The notes under the pieces are model-generated. The model was not told the DNA's origin. It saw only the letters and a list, made by a program, of their open reading frames with translations, and searched no databases. Made by a program: the position numbers and the translations under genes. Below, piece by piece: positions 26,665 through 35,965 of a stretch of DNA of 64,000 nt. The stretch is from G963923945 sp965199175 (GTDB lineage: Bacteria; Pseudomonadota; Alphaproteobacteria; G963923945): contig OZ240684.1 of assembly GCA_965199175.1 (NCBI GenBank), positions 1,426,001 to 1,490,000 of the forward strand. The letters run 5' to 3'. The first letter of the stretch is position 1. Every line of letters starts with the position of its first letter.

Positions 26665-27777
26665 ATGAGTGACGTCAAACAAACCGGACCGGCTGGCGCA
26701 GAAATAAGCGAAGAAGATCGCATGGCTGAAGAGTGGGCAGCCATGGCTGCGGGGGATGGCAGCGGTCAGGAGGCCGGAGAAGAACAGGATGATGAATCCG
26801 GTTCAGCACGGGTTCTCAATCAGGAAGAAATTGATAGCCTGCTCGGCTTTGAAGAGAGCGACGGGATGTCCGATGATTCGGGCATCATGTCGATTGTCAA
26901 CAGTGCGCTTGTATCCTATGAGCGCTTGCCGATGCTTGAGATCGTCTATGACCGGATGGTCCGGCTGTTATCAACCAGTCTGCGTAATTTTACCTCTGAC
27001 AATGTCGAAGTTTCCTTAGATAATGTGAGCTCGGTGCGGTTTGGTGATTACCTGAACGCGATTCCTCTGCCGGCAATTCTGTCGGTTTTCCAGGCCGAAG
27101 AATGGGATAATTACGGCTTAATTGCTGTCGATAGTTCCCTGATTTACTCAATCGTTGATGTCTTGTTGGGGGGAAGACGCGGGGCGTCAGCCATGCGGAT
27201 TGAGGGACGCCCCTACACCACCATTGAGCGGACCCTGGTCCAGCGCCTGGTTGAGATTATTCTGGCTGACCTTTCCAGTGCTTTTGATCCTTTGAGCCCG
27301 GTGACGTTTCGGCTGGACCGGCTGGAAACCAATCCCCGCTTTGCCACCATTGCCCGGCCCGCCAATGCGGCTATCGTGACCCGCTTGCGAATCGATATGG
27401 AAGATCGCGGCGGCAAAGTGGATCTTCTGATCCCTTACGCCACCCTTGAACCGATCCGCGAATTGTTGCTCCAGATGTTTATGGGTGAAAAATTCGGACG
27501 CGATTCAATCTGGGAAAATCATTTGGCTTCCGAACTCTGGAAAACCAATGTGCCCATTGATGCTGTCCTTGACACCACCACAATGTCGCTTGGAGCTGTC
27601 ATGAGGTTTCGGGTCGGCAGCAAAATCGTCTTTGAGACAACACCAGATAGCGATATTTCCCTGGTCTGCGGAAACCGTGGTATGTTTTCCGGGAAAATGG
27701 GCCGTAAAGGAAAAAATATCGCTGTACGGGTTGAAGATGAGATTATCTCCGAAAACGAAGAGGATGAAGATAGATAA
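26665..27777 (+). CDS. fliM: FliM, flagellar switch protein
   Basis: C-ring protein that binds CheY-P and sets rotation direction. The CheY-binding peptide is LNQEEIDSLLGF at residues 51-62; in enteric FliM it is at the very N-terminus. The 50 residues before it are acidic, with EDRMAEEWAAM. The middle (SYERLPMLEIVYDRMVRLLSTSLRNFT) and the C-terminal SpoA-like domain (DTTTMSLGAVMRFRVGSKIVF) are complete; 370 residues. fliN is not nearby. It is followed in one operon by the DUF6468 gene and motE. Confidence 0.94.
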   Translation: MSDVKQTGPAGAEISEEDRMAEEWAAMAAGDGSGQEAGEEQDDESGSARVLNQEEIDSLLGFEESDGMSDDSGIMSIVNSALVSYERLPMLEIVYDRMVRLLSTSLRNFTSDNVEVSLDNVSSVRFGDYLNAIPLPAILSVFQAEEWDNYGLIAVDSSLIYSIVDVLLGGRRGASAMRIEGRPYTTIERTLVQRLVEIILADLSSAFDPLSPVTFRLDRLETNPRFATIARPANAAIVTRLRIDMEDRGGKVDLLIPYATLEPIRELLLQMFMGEKFGRDSIWENHLASELWKTNVPIDAVLDTTTMSLGAVMRFRVGSKIVFETTPDSDISLVCGNRGMFSGKMGRKGKNIAVRVEDEIISENEEDEDR

Positions 27778-27792
27778 CAGGCGGTGGAATCA

Positions 27793-28290
27793 ATGCCGGT
27801 ATTGATCCTTGATATCATTGTGATTACCTTGTTGGGAGCCACCATCTTTTATTGCTGGCATCTCAACAAGCGTCTGGGCCACTGGCGGCGTGATGAGCAA
27901 CGCTTACGCGCGATGATTGCTGATTTTGATGCGGCCACCCAGCGTGCTGAGGCCGGTATTCAGGATTTGCGACAAACCGGCGAACATATTGAAAATACAC
28001 TCCATAAACGCATGCGTGATGCCCGGGCACTGAGTGATGAATTACAGTTTATGATTGAGAATCTCGATTCCCTGACGACTCATTTTGATCAAACATCATC
28101 GCCCCCTTCATCTGAGCACTCATCATCAAAAATGCCGGATGTCGCCCGGTCTGCCGGCGGTATGGGCAGCCATACCAACCATCATAATAGCCGTGATTCC
28201 CAGTCTCGTGGTGACAAAAAAAATCCGGGAGCCTCCGTGAAATCACGTGCTGAAAGAGAATTGCTGAAAGCACTCAGATCAGGGAAATAA
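27793..28290 (+). CDS. DUF6468-type flagellar-cluster membrane protein
   Basis: 165 residues starting at ATG 27793 (GTG 27784 is an alternative). One N-terminal membrane helix (LILDIIVITLLGATIFYCWHL), then a long coiled region with LRAMIADFDAATQRAEAGIQDLRQ, typical of a small family found between fliM and motE in alphaproteobacteria; I recall it as DUF6468. The C-terminal 60 residues are S/H/G-rich and disordered. Function unknown; operon context suggests a part in motor or C-ring assembly. Confidence 0.75.
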   Translation: MPVLILDIIVITLLGATIFYCWHLNKRLGHWRRDEQRLRAMIADFDAATQRAEAGIQDLRQTGEHIENTLHKRMRDARALSDELQFMIENLDSLTTHFDQTSSPPSSEHSSSKMPDVARSAGGMGSHTNHHNSRDSQSRGDKKNPGASVKSRAERELLKALRSGK

Positions 28291-29030
28291 TGAAAACCAT
28301 GCCCCGCTTAGTACCCGCGCGCGCACCCCTTAAAAAGAGCATCTTTCAACGGATACGTCTTCTGCCGATTATCATTTTTTTCGCTGTTTTGATGTTGGGG
28401 ATACGAACCGATCAACTGGTTGACCGCTTTGACGCCCCTCAGTCACTTGCTCAGAGTGAAGAAACACAATCCCCGCCGCCAGAAGCTGCGGATGCTCAGG
28501 AAGCACAGCCTCAAACCCAGGAGCAGCCTGCCCCCCCTCAGGATATTTTTCGCCAACCCCAACAGCCCGAATTCAGTGAGGCTGAAATTGATACATTGCG
28601 CTTACTGGCCGCACGGCGGGAAAAACTGGATGCCCGGGAACAAAGCCTTGAGACCCGTGAGGGCCTCCTGGTTGTTGCTGAAGAAAGAATCGATGAAAAG
28701 GTTACTGAGTTGAATCTTTTAGAAGAACGGATAAAATCTCTGATTATCCAGTATGATGAACAAGAAGAAGCGCGTCTGCGGAGCCTGGTTAAAATTTATG
28801 AAAACATGAAACCGAAAGATGCAGCACGGATTTTTGACGAATTGGATCTGGATATCTTGCTCAATGTCATTAGCTTCATGAAAGAACGCCGGGTGGCCCC
28901 GGTTCTTGCCGCGATGGATCCCGCCAAAGCCGAAGCCATCACATCAGAAATAGCTTTGCAGTCCTTTATTCCGCTCAATGATAAAACTTTAGGTGCGATG
29001 CTCGAAAAAGAGGGAAATCCAGATCCTTAA
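28290..29030 (+). CDS. motE: MotE-like flagellar chaperone protein
   Basis: Related to MotE, the periplasmic chaperone of MotC in rhizobia, with an MgtE-N-like domain. One N-terminal membrane segment (LPIIIFFAVLMLGI, about 28-41), a P/Q/E-rich linker, a coiled coil (AARREKLDAREQSLETREGLL to EERIKSLIIQYDEQEE, about 105-165), then VKIYENMKPKDAARIFDELDLDILLNVISFMKERRVAPVLAAMDPAKAEAIT, the diagnostic domain. Its ATG overlaps the preceding stop by one base (TAATG), implying translational coupling. A strong terminator follows. Confidence 0.88.
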   Translation: MKTMPRLVPARAPLKKSIFQRIRLLPIIIFFAVLMLGIRTDQLVDRFDAPQSLAQSEETQSPPPEAADAQEAQPQTQEQPAPPQDIFRQPQQPEFSEAEIDTLRLLAARREKLDAREQSLETREGLLVVAEERIDEKVTELNLLEERIKSLIIQYDEQEEARLRSLVKIYENMKPKDAARIFDELDLDILLNVISFMKERRVAPVLAAMDPAKAEAITSEIALQSFIPLNDKTLGAMLEKEGNPDP

Positions 29031-29057
29031 AAATACGCGCTAAATTGACTGATCTTC

Positions 29058-29092
29058 AATCCGGTTGATGGATCGTACCGGATTGTTTTTTT
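29058..29092 (+). terminator. Rho-independent terminator after motE
   Basis: Perfect 8-bp stem AATCCGGT / ACCGGATT with an 11-base loop, then G and seven T. 28 bases after the motE stop. Confidence 0.85.
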
Positions 29093-29136
29093 GGGAAAAC
29101 CGGCCTAAAATTGGGTCGCTTAAATCAACAATCCTC

Positions 29137-29182
29137 ACGCTAAAGATTTGGATTTAAACACGCTAAAGATTTGGATTTAAAA
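29137..29182. repeat. 23-bp direct repeat, two copies
   Basis: acgctaaagatttggattta followed by aac or aaa, at 29137-29159 and 29160-29182. Confidence 0.9.
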
Positions 29183-29418
29183 ACGTTTAGATTAAGATGA
29201 AAAATGCTGAGGTGAGCAAATGGCAGAATAAAACATTTCAGAAATAATCAAAATCAAACAAACAATCAAAAAATAAAAGAGTAAAAGAGTAAATCAGAAT
29301 TAAGAGATTCAATCAAAATTAAGAGAGTAAATTAAAATAGAAAAATAAATTAAGAAAAAATAAATTAAGATAAGAGAACAAATTAAAATAAATAATTTAA
29401 AATAAATTAAGACAAAAA

Positions 29419-29477
29419 TTTTACCCTGGTATAGTTTTACCTTGGTACAGTTTTACCCTAGTATAACCCTGGTATAG
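29419..29477. repeat. 16-bp tandem repeat, nearly four copies
   Basis: ttttaccctggtatag, ttttaccttggtacag, ttttaccctagtata and accctggtatag run head to tail 130 bases before cheY. Every copy carries a TATA-like word, so the array could multiply -10-like elements or a protein-binding site. Confidence 0.88.
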
Positions 29478-29604
29478 TATGCGTCATCATTCTGACCGAC
29501 TTTGATAAAAACAGATATGATAACAACAGATAAAAATATGAAACAACAATCAAGACACCGGCATATGGCCGGAATTGGGAGATATGCGGAGGTAAAAGTA
29601 GAAA

Positions 29605-29991
29605 ATGGCCGTTGATAAAAGCATGAATATTTTGATCGTTGATGATTATAAAACCATGTTACGCATCATTCGAAATCTCCTTAAACAGTTAGGCTTCAAC
29701 AATGTTGATGAAGCCAGCGATGGCAGTGAGGCTCTGAATAAAGCTCAGACAAAAAATTATGGTTTGATTATTTCAGATTGGAATATGGAACCCATGACCG
29801 GTTTGCAGCTGCTTAAAGAGATTCGCGGTGATGACCGGCTTGGCAAAACGCCTTTCATCATGATCACCGCCGAAAGTAAAACTGAAAATGTTGTGGCAGC
29901 AAAACAGGCCGGGGTGAATAATTATATTGTTAAACCGTTTAATGCAGAAACACTTAAAACTAAGATGACCAGTGTCCTTGGCCCGTTTTAA
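29605..29991 (+). CDS. cheY: CheY, chemotaxis response regulator
   Basis: Single-domain receiver of 128 residues. Key residues are in place: the acidic pair DD in ILIVDDYKTM (13-14), phospho-acceptor D in IISDWNMEPMTG (about 58), T in FIMITAE (about 88) and K in YIVKPFNAETLKTK (about 110). Phosphorylated CheY binds FliM; the next gene, cheZ, is its phosphatase. GGAGG lies about 12 bases before the ATG. Confidence 0.94.
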   Translation: MAVDKSMNILIVDDYKTMLRIIRNLLKQLGFNNVDEASDGSEALNKAQTKNYGLIISDWNMEPMTGLQLLKEIRGDDRLGKTPFIMITAESKTENVVAAKQAGVNNYIVKPFNAETLKTKMTSVLGPF

Positions 29992-30053
29992 GCCAGCTTG
30001 AACTCTGAGTTATTTTTTCACTGAACTATCTTTTCACTGAACTGTTTTTCACC

Positions 30054-30722
30054 ATGACTCAGGATACACTCCAACAGGAAATCGAAGGCCGCTTGCAGGT
30101 TTTGCGTGATCAGTTTGGTGAAACCATTTCGGTTGATCGTCTGGATGAAATCATCGGCGAAGTGATCACCAGTTTACATGGTGACGTCAATCCGGCTGAT
30201 TTACGTATTTCCCGGGATCTTGAAGAGCTGGTCAATTACATTAAGACTCTGCGTACAGAGATATCCGCCATTGGTCCTAAAGAAATCCAGGCCAAATATG
30301 TGCGCCCCTCATCAGACCAGCTGGATGCGGTTGTTGCCGCTACCGAAGAAGCGACCGGAGCCATTCTTGATGCCGTCGAGCGTATTGAAAATATCGCCGG
30401 AAATGTTACCGATCAGGAAATGTCTGCTGCTTTGGGAACCGAGGTGAATAACATTTACGAAGCATGTAATTTTCAGGATATTACCGGACAACGCATCAGT
30501 AAAGTTGTCAGTTCATTGCATAATATCGAAGAAAAATTATGGAAAATGGCCGCCGCCCTGGGCTTTGATCCGGCTGGTGGCGAAATCTCAGATACCGCAA
30601 CCGACACCCCGGAACAAGAAGACGCTCCAGATCCTTCTGATGAGAAGGATTTGCTAAACGGTCCGCAATTACCGGGGCATGCAACGAGCCAGGAAGAAAT
30701 TGACGCCCTACTTGAAAAATAA
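30054..30722 (+). CDS. cheZ: CheZ, CheY-P phosphatase
   Basis: Speeds dephosphorylation of CheY-P. 222 residues, helical; the catalytic region is CNFQDITGQRISKVVSSLHNIEEKL (about 137-161), with the QD and TGQ of the family. The C-terminus is a linker ending SQEEIDALLEK, which matches the CheY-binding peptide of FliM in this window (NQEEIDSLLGF). It lies 62 bases after cheY; the spacer holds a tttcactgaact repeat. Confidence 0.92.
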   Translation: MTQDTLQQEIEGRLQVLRDQFGETISVDRLDEIIGEVITSLHGDVNPADLRISRDLEELVNYIKTLRTEISAIGPKEIQAKYVRPSSDQLDAVVAATEEATGAILDAVERIENIAGNVTDQEMSAALGTEVNNIYEACNFQDITGQRISKVVSSLHNIEEKLWKMAAALGFDPAGGEISDTATDTPEQEDAPDPSDEKDLLNGPQLPGHATSQEEIDALLEK

Positions 30723-30747
30723 TGAGACCACGCCATCAGGTGACCTG

Positions 30748-31440
30748 ATGGCATCTCCGGCGCTATCAAATAGCGACGACGATGATAAAAACAGAGGCAT
30801 CGTCGTCTTTTTGACCTTGTACCTTCTGTTGGTGGCTTTCTTCATCCTGCTCAACGCAGTATCAGTGATCAATGAAGAAAAATCACTGGAAGTGATGGGA
30901 AGCATGAAAGACACTTTCCGCCCGGTCGAAATTGTCTCGGAGGTTGCCACTGAATTTAGTTCAGATATTGGTGCCTTTGCCCAGGCTTCGGTCACGTTGT
31001 TACAGGTTGCCGACCTGGTCAAAAAAGCCATCCCGTTGGCAAAAATTGAGGATTCCAAGCCAGGGGAACTGATGAACATCACGGTCAATATGGATGCCCT
31101 CTTTGTTGCCGGAAAAGCCCGCTTAAAGGCATCGGCTGAAAATTTGCTGCGCCGGACTGCTGTGGCCATCAATGAGCCACCGCCAGGGCTACGCTACGAT
31201 GTTGAGGTCCTCTTTGAACGGGATATTCCCGTGGGAAAAACACAAAGCAAGCCATCTCTTAATACCGCCAGAGCAAGTGTTTTAGCCAATGAATTACAGG
31301 CTCGTGGCGGTCCGGAACATAGTATATTGATTGGCCTCGACCCCAGCCTGGGGGAGGTTGTTGAACTTCGTTTTGAAGTGCGCGAAGAAAATGATGCGCG
31401 CATCACCTTTGAAGAAACCCTGGGGCTGGAAAATGAGTGA
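30748..31440 (+). CDS. MotB-like protein lacking the channel aspartate
   Basis: Starts at ATG 30748 (in-frame 30679 overlaps cheZ). 230 residues: one membrane helix (IVVFLTLYLLLVAFFILLNAVSVI, about 17-40) and a periplasmic domain with the fold pattern of MotB/OmpA (FVAGKARLKASAENLLRR, then LNTARASVLANELQARG). The helix has no acidic residue, where functional MotB has the proton-binding Asp, so it cannot conduct protons in the known way. It overlaps the following motB by 8 bases. It may be an accessory stator or structural protein. Confidence 0.75.
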   Translation: MASPALSNSDDDDKNRGIVVFLTLYLLLVAFFILLNAVSVINEEKSLEVMGSMKDTFRPVEIVSEVATEFSSDIGAFAQASVTLLQVADLVKKAIPLAKIEDSKPGELMNITVNMDALFVAGKARLKASAENLLRRTAVAINEPPPGLRYDVEVLFERDIPVGKTQSKPSLNTARASVLANELQARGGPEHSILIGLDPSLGEVVELRFEVREENDARITFEETLGLENE

Positions 31441-32230
31441 ATCCGAATCACCGCCAGCCAAGGACTCCGGGACACCAGAAGACGCACCCGATACCACCCC
31501 ACAGGAAAAACCTCCGCCAGAATCAGACCAACAAACCAATTTTGCCGTCAAACAAGACAATCAGTGGTTGTTGACATATACGGATCTGGTTTCCCTGATT
31601 TTGACGTTTTTTGTCCTCTTGTTTTCCATGTCGTCTCTGCCGACCGATAACTGGAAAGTTATTACAACCGCTCTCTCCAGATCAGATCTCCCTCCTGAAG
31701 AAGATATTGTCGATAAAGAAAAAGAAGAACTCACCGTTGACAGTAAAACCCTCCAGGCTTCTTTGAATCTTGATTATCTCTCAGCCCTGCTTGAAACGCA
31801 ATTTGCCAAGACCGGGAATACCAAGGAAATCAGTCTTCATCACTTTGGTGACCAGCTGGTTGTCTCGCTTCCCAGTGACCTCCTGTTCACAGTCGCCAGT
31901 GCACGTCTGTCGAAACGTGGTCAGGCAACAATCTCGGATGTCAGCGGTGTCTTACGCAACCTTGATAACCGGGTTGATATTTTCGGACATGCAGATCCAG
32001 ATCCGATTACCGGCGGACCGTATAATTCAAATTGGGAATTATCGCTGGCCCGCGCCCTGACGGTCGCGGATCAATTACAAAGGAGTGGATATATCGGCGA
32101 CATCAATGCCTATGGTGCAGCCTCTTCACATTTTTCTTTTATCTCACCACGTATTGAGTTTGATAAACGTAAAGAGCTCGCGCGTCGCGTCGATATCATC
32201 ATTTCGTCAAAATCCAGGCTCCAGGAGTGA
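31433..32230 (+). CDS. motB: MotB-type flagellar stator protein
   Basis: Stator subunit that anchors the ion channel to peptidoglycan. The start is ATG 31433, in the ATGAGTGA overlap with the previous gene. The helix WLLTYTDLVSLILTFFVLLFSMSS has the essential Asp (YTD). The periplasmic OmpA-like domain has VSLPSDLLFTVASARLSKRG, IFGHADPDPITGGPYNSNWELSLARALTVADQL and a final RRVDIII. 265 residues. No motA is adjacent. Confidence 0.9.
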   Translation: MSESESPPAKDSGTPEDAPDTTPQEKPPPESDQQTNFAVKQDNQWLLTYTDLVSLILTFFVLLFSMSSLPTDNWKVITTALSRSDLPPEEDIVDKEKEELTVDSKTLQASLNLDYLSALLETQFAKTGNTKEISLHHFGDQLVVSLPSDLLFTVASARLSKRGQATISDVSGVLRNLDNRVDIFGHADPDPITGGPYNSNWELSLARALTVADQLQRSGYIGDINAYGAASSHFSFISPRIEFDKRKELARRVDIIISSKSRLQE

Positions 32231-35200
32231 GCAGGAATCGTCTTCCCCTCCAGTACTTTACCGTTAAAGTGTTGGCCCGTATTTTCTTTTTTTTATTCGT
32301 TTTTATCTGTGCTTTTTCTCCCGCCTGGGGACAAGAGAAAGTCCGCGTAAAGTCCTGGGTTCACGACAATTATGGTCGCATTGTTTTTGATTGGCCAACC
32401 CAGGTTTCCTATGCTGCGCAATTAGAAAACAACCAGCTGGTCCTGACGTTTGACCGGAAAATGTCGGCGTCTCTGGGGTCTTTGAGACGCGAACTCCCTG
32501 ATTATATTGAAGCGGCCCGCCTCACCCCCGATAAACAACAAGTCGTTATAACGCTGACCCGCGATTTTGATTACCAGACATTTGTTCATGATCGCTCTGT
32601 TATCGTTGATTTATCGGAAAAACGACGCATTGAGGTCGCTCAACCGCCCCCAGATCCATCCCCCCAGGAAGATACTCCTTCACCCCAACCGGTGGCTGAG
32701 GCTACCCAACCGTCCCCAGATCCATCCCCCCAGGAAGATACTCCTTCACCCCAACCGGTTGCCGGGGCCACCCAACCGTCCCCAGATCCATCCCCCCAGA
32801 CCAGTCCTTCAACCCAGCCAGACAGCGATACAAAGACACAAAAAACAGAACCCAAAACAGGTACCGGGCCTGAAAAACGCCCGGCTTTGCGACCAGAAAA
32901 TATCGCAAAACGCCGCCCTGCCGGTGATCCCGGCAACACCCAGGGACCGGCCAAAAATCCCCCGGTCATCACGATACGTACCGGTCAGCATCCAGGCTTT
33001 AGTCGCGTGGTTTTCGATTGGAACCGCGATGTCCCTTACGAAATCAAAACAACCAGTGACAAAACCCAGATCATTTTTCAAAGCCCGGCAACGTTCAATC
33101 TGGCAAAAGTTAAACCGATTCCTCAACTCGGCACAATCGAAAGCCAGACAAGCGGCCAAACCTCCCAAGTGAACCTTGATACTGCCCCCAAGGCCCGTTT
33201 ACGTCATTTCCGGACCAACGGTAAGGTCGTTGTTGATATCCTGAGTGCTTCTACAGACAAACGTCCGTCTTCAGACAAAACGGTGGCTCAAAAAGAAGAA
33301 CCGAAAGAAGAGTTGAAACCACGCCGAACCGCAGCTTCAATTACGCAAAAAAGACTGGATGGTGCCAAAAAAACAGATAAAAAAACACCCGGTGGCCCAT
33401 CGGCAGATAAAACGACCTCCGCAAATGCAGCCCCAAAGAAAAAAACTGATAAATCGCGCCCCAGCCTGACCCTTGAAATATCGTATAATACAGAGAACAA
33501 CCATCTGGTCCTGCGTTTTAAGACACCTCCCAATACCCTGGCGGTTGCCTATCGGCGCGCTGGCTTTGTCTGGATCGGGTTTGATCGTTCTTTCAGCCCA
33601 ACTCTGGAGGCGTTCGAAAAGGTCAAGAATCCCTTCCTGAGAGAAATTCTCCTGGCTCCGATCCCTGGCTTAACCTTATTGCGCCTCGATACGCCGGAGA
33701 GCGTTTCACCCCTGGTGTTACGTGATAAATCAGAATGGCTGATTGAACTGGCCGAACAGCCACTCGGCCCGAAAGAAGCCATCAGACCAGAATCAATCAT
33801 CGGAAGACCAGGCCAACCGGCAAGCATCTTTCTCCCGGAAATCGGGGACAAACGCGTGGTTCGCATCCCTGATCCGGAAGTTGGGGATGAAATTATTCTC
33901 ATCCCAACCGCTACAGTAGGACGCGGGATACAGGGAAACCGCGACTATATCCAGTTTATCCTGCCCAGAACCGCTCAAGGTGTTGTTGTGATCCCATATG
34001 CCGACAGCGTACAGGTCACCAAAGAGCAAAGTGGAATCTTCGTTGGGGACCCTGATGGTCTTTATATATCAAGCCGCCTGGAGTCAGAATTAGGAATCGC
34101 CGCGGCTAATTCTCTCCTTGATACCACCAGCTGGCTCAAGGGTATTAAAGGATCATTCAACGAAAACAGGAAAATTCTCCTGAGAAAAATTATCGAAGCA
34201 CCAGAAGAAGAACGCAACCAAATACGCTTACGTCTTGCCCAGTATTATTTAAAACATCGTATGTACCGGGAAGCAAAAGGTCTTCTGCAATATATGGGCG
34301 AAATTGACTCAGCCTTGCTTGAAGACCCTTCCTACGTATTTTTGACTGGGGTCGCTCATTACCTTGATAGTGATTATGCCCGGGCATCTAATTATCTGGC
34401 TTCAGATACCCTGCTCAACCATCCCGAAGCGGCTTTGTGGCGGGCAGCCCTTGCCGCTCAAAACAGAGACTGGGACAACGCCACCAAGGGATTCAACGAA
34501 TACGCCTATACCATCAATTCTTATGATCCTGACATCGCTGAAAATCTTTTGATAACCGCTGCCGAAGCGGCCTTGAAAACCGGCCAGATTGATCATGTGC
34601 AAAACTACCTGGACACAATTCTTAAAAATCCGGAACTGGTCACCCAACCCGGTTATGTCCGGTACCTTCAGGGAAAAGCCCTCGCGGCCTCAGGGGAAAC
34701 AGCCGAAGCTGCTGATATCTGGAGGCGACTGGCCAGAAGCAACGACCGCAAAGCCAATGCTCTTGCCCGCGCAGAGATGATTGATTACAGGCTGAGAGAA
34801 GAAGAGATATCCCTGGATGAAGCCATCGAAGAGTATCAAGGTCTCGCTTTCTCCTGGCGTGGAGATACATTTGAATTGACACGCCTGAAACGCCTGGCGG
34901 AACTGTATCAGCAAAATGGCAATCTGCGTCAGAGTCTCCTCACCCTCAAGGATTTGACAATCAATTTTCTCAACCATCCGGGTATCCGGGATGTCACCCT
35001 CAAAATGAGCGAAATTTTTGCAGATATATTTCTGAGTGAAGGTGCCGAAGACCTCGACCCGATTACTGCTTTGAGTATTTTTCAGGAATTCCGCGAATTA
35101 ACCCCAGTTGGAGAAAGAGGCGATCAACTGATTGAGCAACTGATCGAACGTATGGTGACGGTTGATCTTCTGGATTCAGCATCTGAACTGCTTGAACAAC

Positions 35201-35907
35201 AAATTACTTTCCGTACCCAGGGCGTTAAAAAAGCCCGTAGCGGCCTCAAGCTGGCCATGCTGAATATGGTGAATGAGCAGCCTGAAAAAGCATTAAACGC
35301 CCTGGATATCAGCGTTGTTCCGGGGATTTCTGAGGCCCTGGAAAGTGAGCGGCGTTATGTGCAGGCCCGTGCTCTCTACCAAACCGGACAACAAGAAGAG
35401 GCCATTGAACTCATTGAAGACGACGAAAGCCTGGATGCTGAAAATATTCGTGCTGAACTGTATTGGCAAAGCAAAAAATGGGCAGAAGCTGCTGAAGCCA
35501 TCGGACGCATGACCACCCATATCCAGCAAGAAAGTCTTGGCGCCATCGGACGTGAATTATTCGGTGACCAAATTGCTTCTGATACCGTCTCGCTGCCTGA
35601 AAACACGGTCTCGGCTGAAGGGATTGAGCCGCAAGTCATCCTGCGCTGGGCTGTGGCATTGGCACTGAGCAACAACAAAGCCGGCCTCGATTTTCTCCGC
35701 GGGAATTATGGCGATCTGATGCAATCCTCACCTTATTATAACGATTTTTCCCTGATCACTCAGGAACCGCTCAGCTCCAGCAAAACCATGGAAGCCATTG
35801 CCAAACAAGTCAATGAAGTCGATCAATACAGAAGTTTCCTGACCAATTATCGTGAGCGTCTGGGTGGAACCCCGTCAACAGCCCAAACCAATCTCACTGA
35901 TGGTTGA
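32227..35907 (+). CDS. Secreted TPR protein of the motility operon
   Basis: 1226 residues from a GTG that overlaps the motB stop (GTGA). A signal peptide (VLARIFFFLFVFICAFSPAWGQ) implies export. N-terminal AMIN-like beta domain (KVRVKSWVHDNYGRIVFDWPTQVSYAAQ, about 38-130), a P/S/Q repeat linker, a second and third similar beta domain (GFSRVVFDWNRDVPYEI; TLEISYNTENNHLVLRF), then from about 640 a helical TPR solenoid (RLRLAQYYLKHRMYREAKGLL). Similar genes follow motB in related bacteria. Function unknown; AMIN domains bind envelope components, so a role in anchoring the motor is possible. Confidence 0.8.
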   Translation: MSRNRLPLQYFTVKVLARIFFFLFVFICAFSPAWGQEKVRVKSWVHDNYGRIVFDWPTQVSYAAQLENNQLVLTFDRKMSASLGSLRRELPDYIEAARLTPDKQQVVITLTRDFDYQTFVHDRSVIVDLSEKRRIEVAQPPPDPSPQEDTPSPQPVAEATQPSPDPSPQEDTPSPQPVAGATQPSPDPSPQTSPSTQPDSDTKTQKTEPKTGTGPEKRPALRPENIAKRRPAGDPGNTQGPAKNPPVITIRTGQHPGFSRVVFDWNRDVPYEIKTTSDKTQIIFQSPATFNLAKVKPIPQLGTIESQTSGQTSQVNLDTAPKARLRHFRTNGKVVVDILSASTDKRPSSDKTVAQKEEPKEELKPRRTAASITQKRLDGAKKTDKKTPGGPSADKTTSANAAPKKKTDKSRPSLTLEISYNTENNHLVLRFKTPPNTLAVAYRRAGFVWIGFDRSFSPTLEAFEKVKNPFLREILLAPIPGLTLLRLDTPESVSPLVLRDKSEWLIELAEQPLGPKEAIRPESIIGRPGQPASIFLPEIGDKRVVRIPDPEVGDEIILIPTATVGRGIQGNRDYIQFILPRTAQGVVVIPYADSVQVTKEQSGIFVGDPDGLYISSRLESELGIAAANSLLDTTSWLKGIKGSFNENRKILLRKIIEAPEEERNQIRLRLAQYYLKHRMYREAKGLLQYMGEIDSALLEDPSYVFLTGVAHYLDSDYARASNYLASDTLLNHPEAALWRAALAAQNRDWDNATKGFNEYAYTINSYDPDIAENLLITAAEAALKTGQIDHVQNYLDTILKNPELVTQPGYVRYLQGKALAASGETAEAADIWRRLARSNDRKANALARAEMIDYRLREEEISLDEAIEEYQGLAFSWRGDTFELTRLKRLAELYQQNGNLRQSLLTLKDLTINFLNHPGIRDVTLKMSEIFADIFLSEGAEDLDPITALSIFQEFRELTPVGERGDQLIEQLIERMVTVDLLDSASELLEQQITFRTQGVKKARSGLKLAMLNMVNEQPEKALNALDISVVPGISEALESERRYVQARALYQTGQQEEAIELIEDDESLDAENIRAELYWQSKKWAEAAEAIGRMTTHIQQESLGAIGRELFGDQIASDTVSLPENTVSAEGIEPQVILRWAVALALSNNKAGLDFLRGNYGDLMQSSPYYNDFSLITQEPLSSSKTMEAIAKQVNEVDQYRSFLTNYRERLGGTPSTAQTNLTDG
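32641..32820. repeat. 66-bp coding repeat, about 2.7 copies
   Basis: Starts at 32641, 32707 and 32773; encodes QPSPDPSPQEDTPSPQPVA with AT or GAT. In frame, within the linker of the TPR protein. Confidence 0.92.
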
Positions 35908-35965
35908 TCCCCGACCACATGACAAAACAACCCGCATCTGTGAGAAGAGAGGATGGGACCATGTA

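Larger units (their letters stand above)
29031..29604. other. A-rich repeat region before cheY
   Basis: 574 bases without a gene. After a terminator come a 23-bp direct repeat, about 150 bases of low-complexity A-rich sequence made of aaattaaa-like words on the plus strand, and a 16-bp tandem repeat. It separates the fliM-motE transcript from cheY and likely contains the cheY promoter. Confidence 0.6.
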
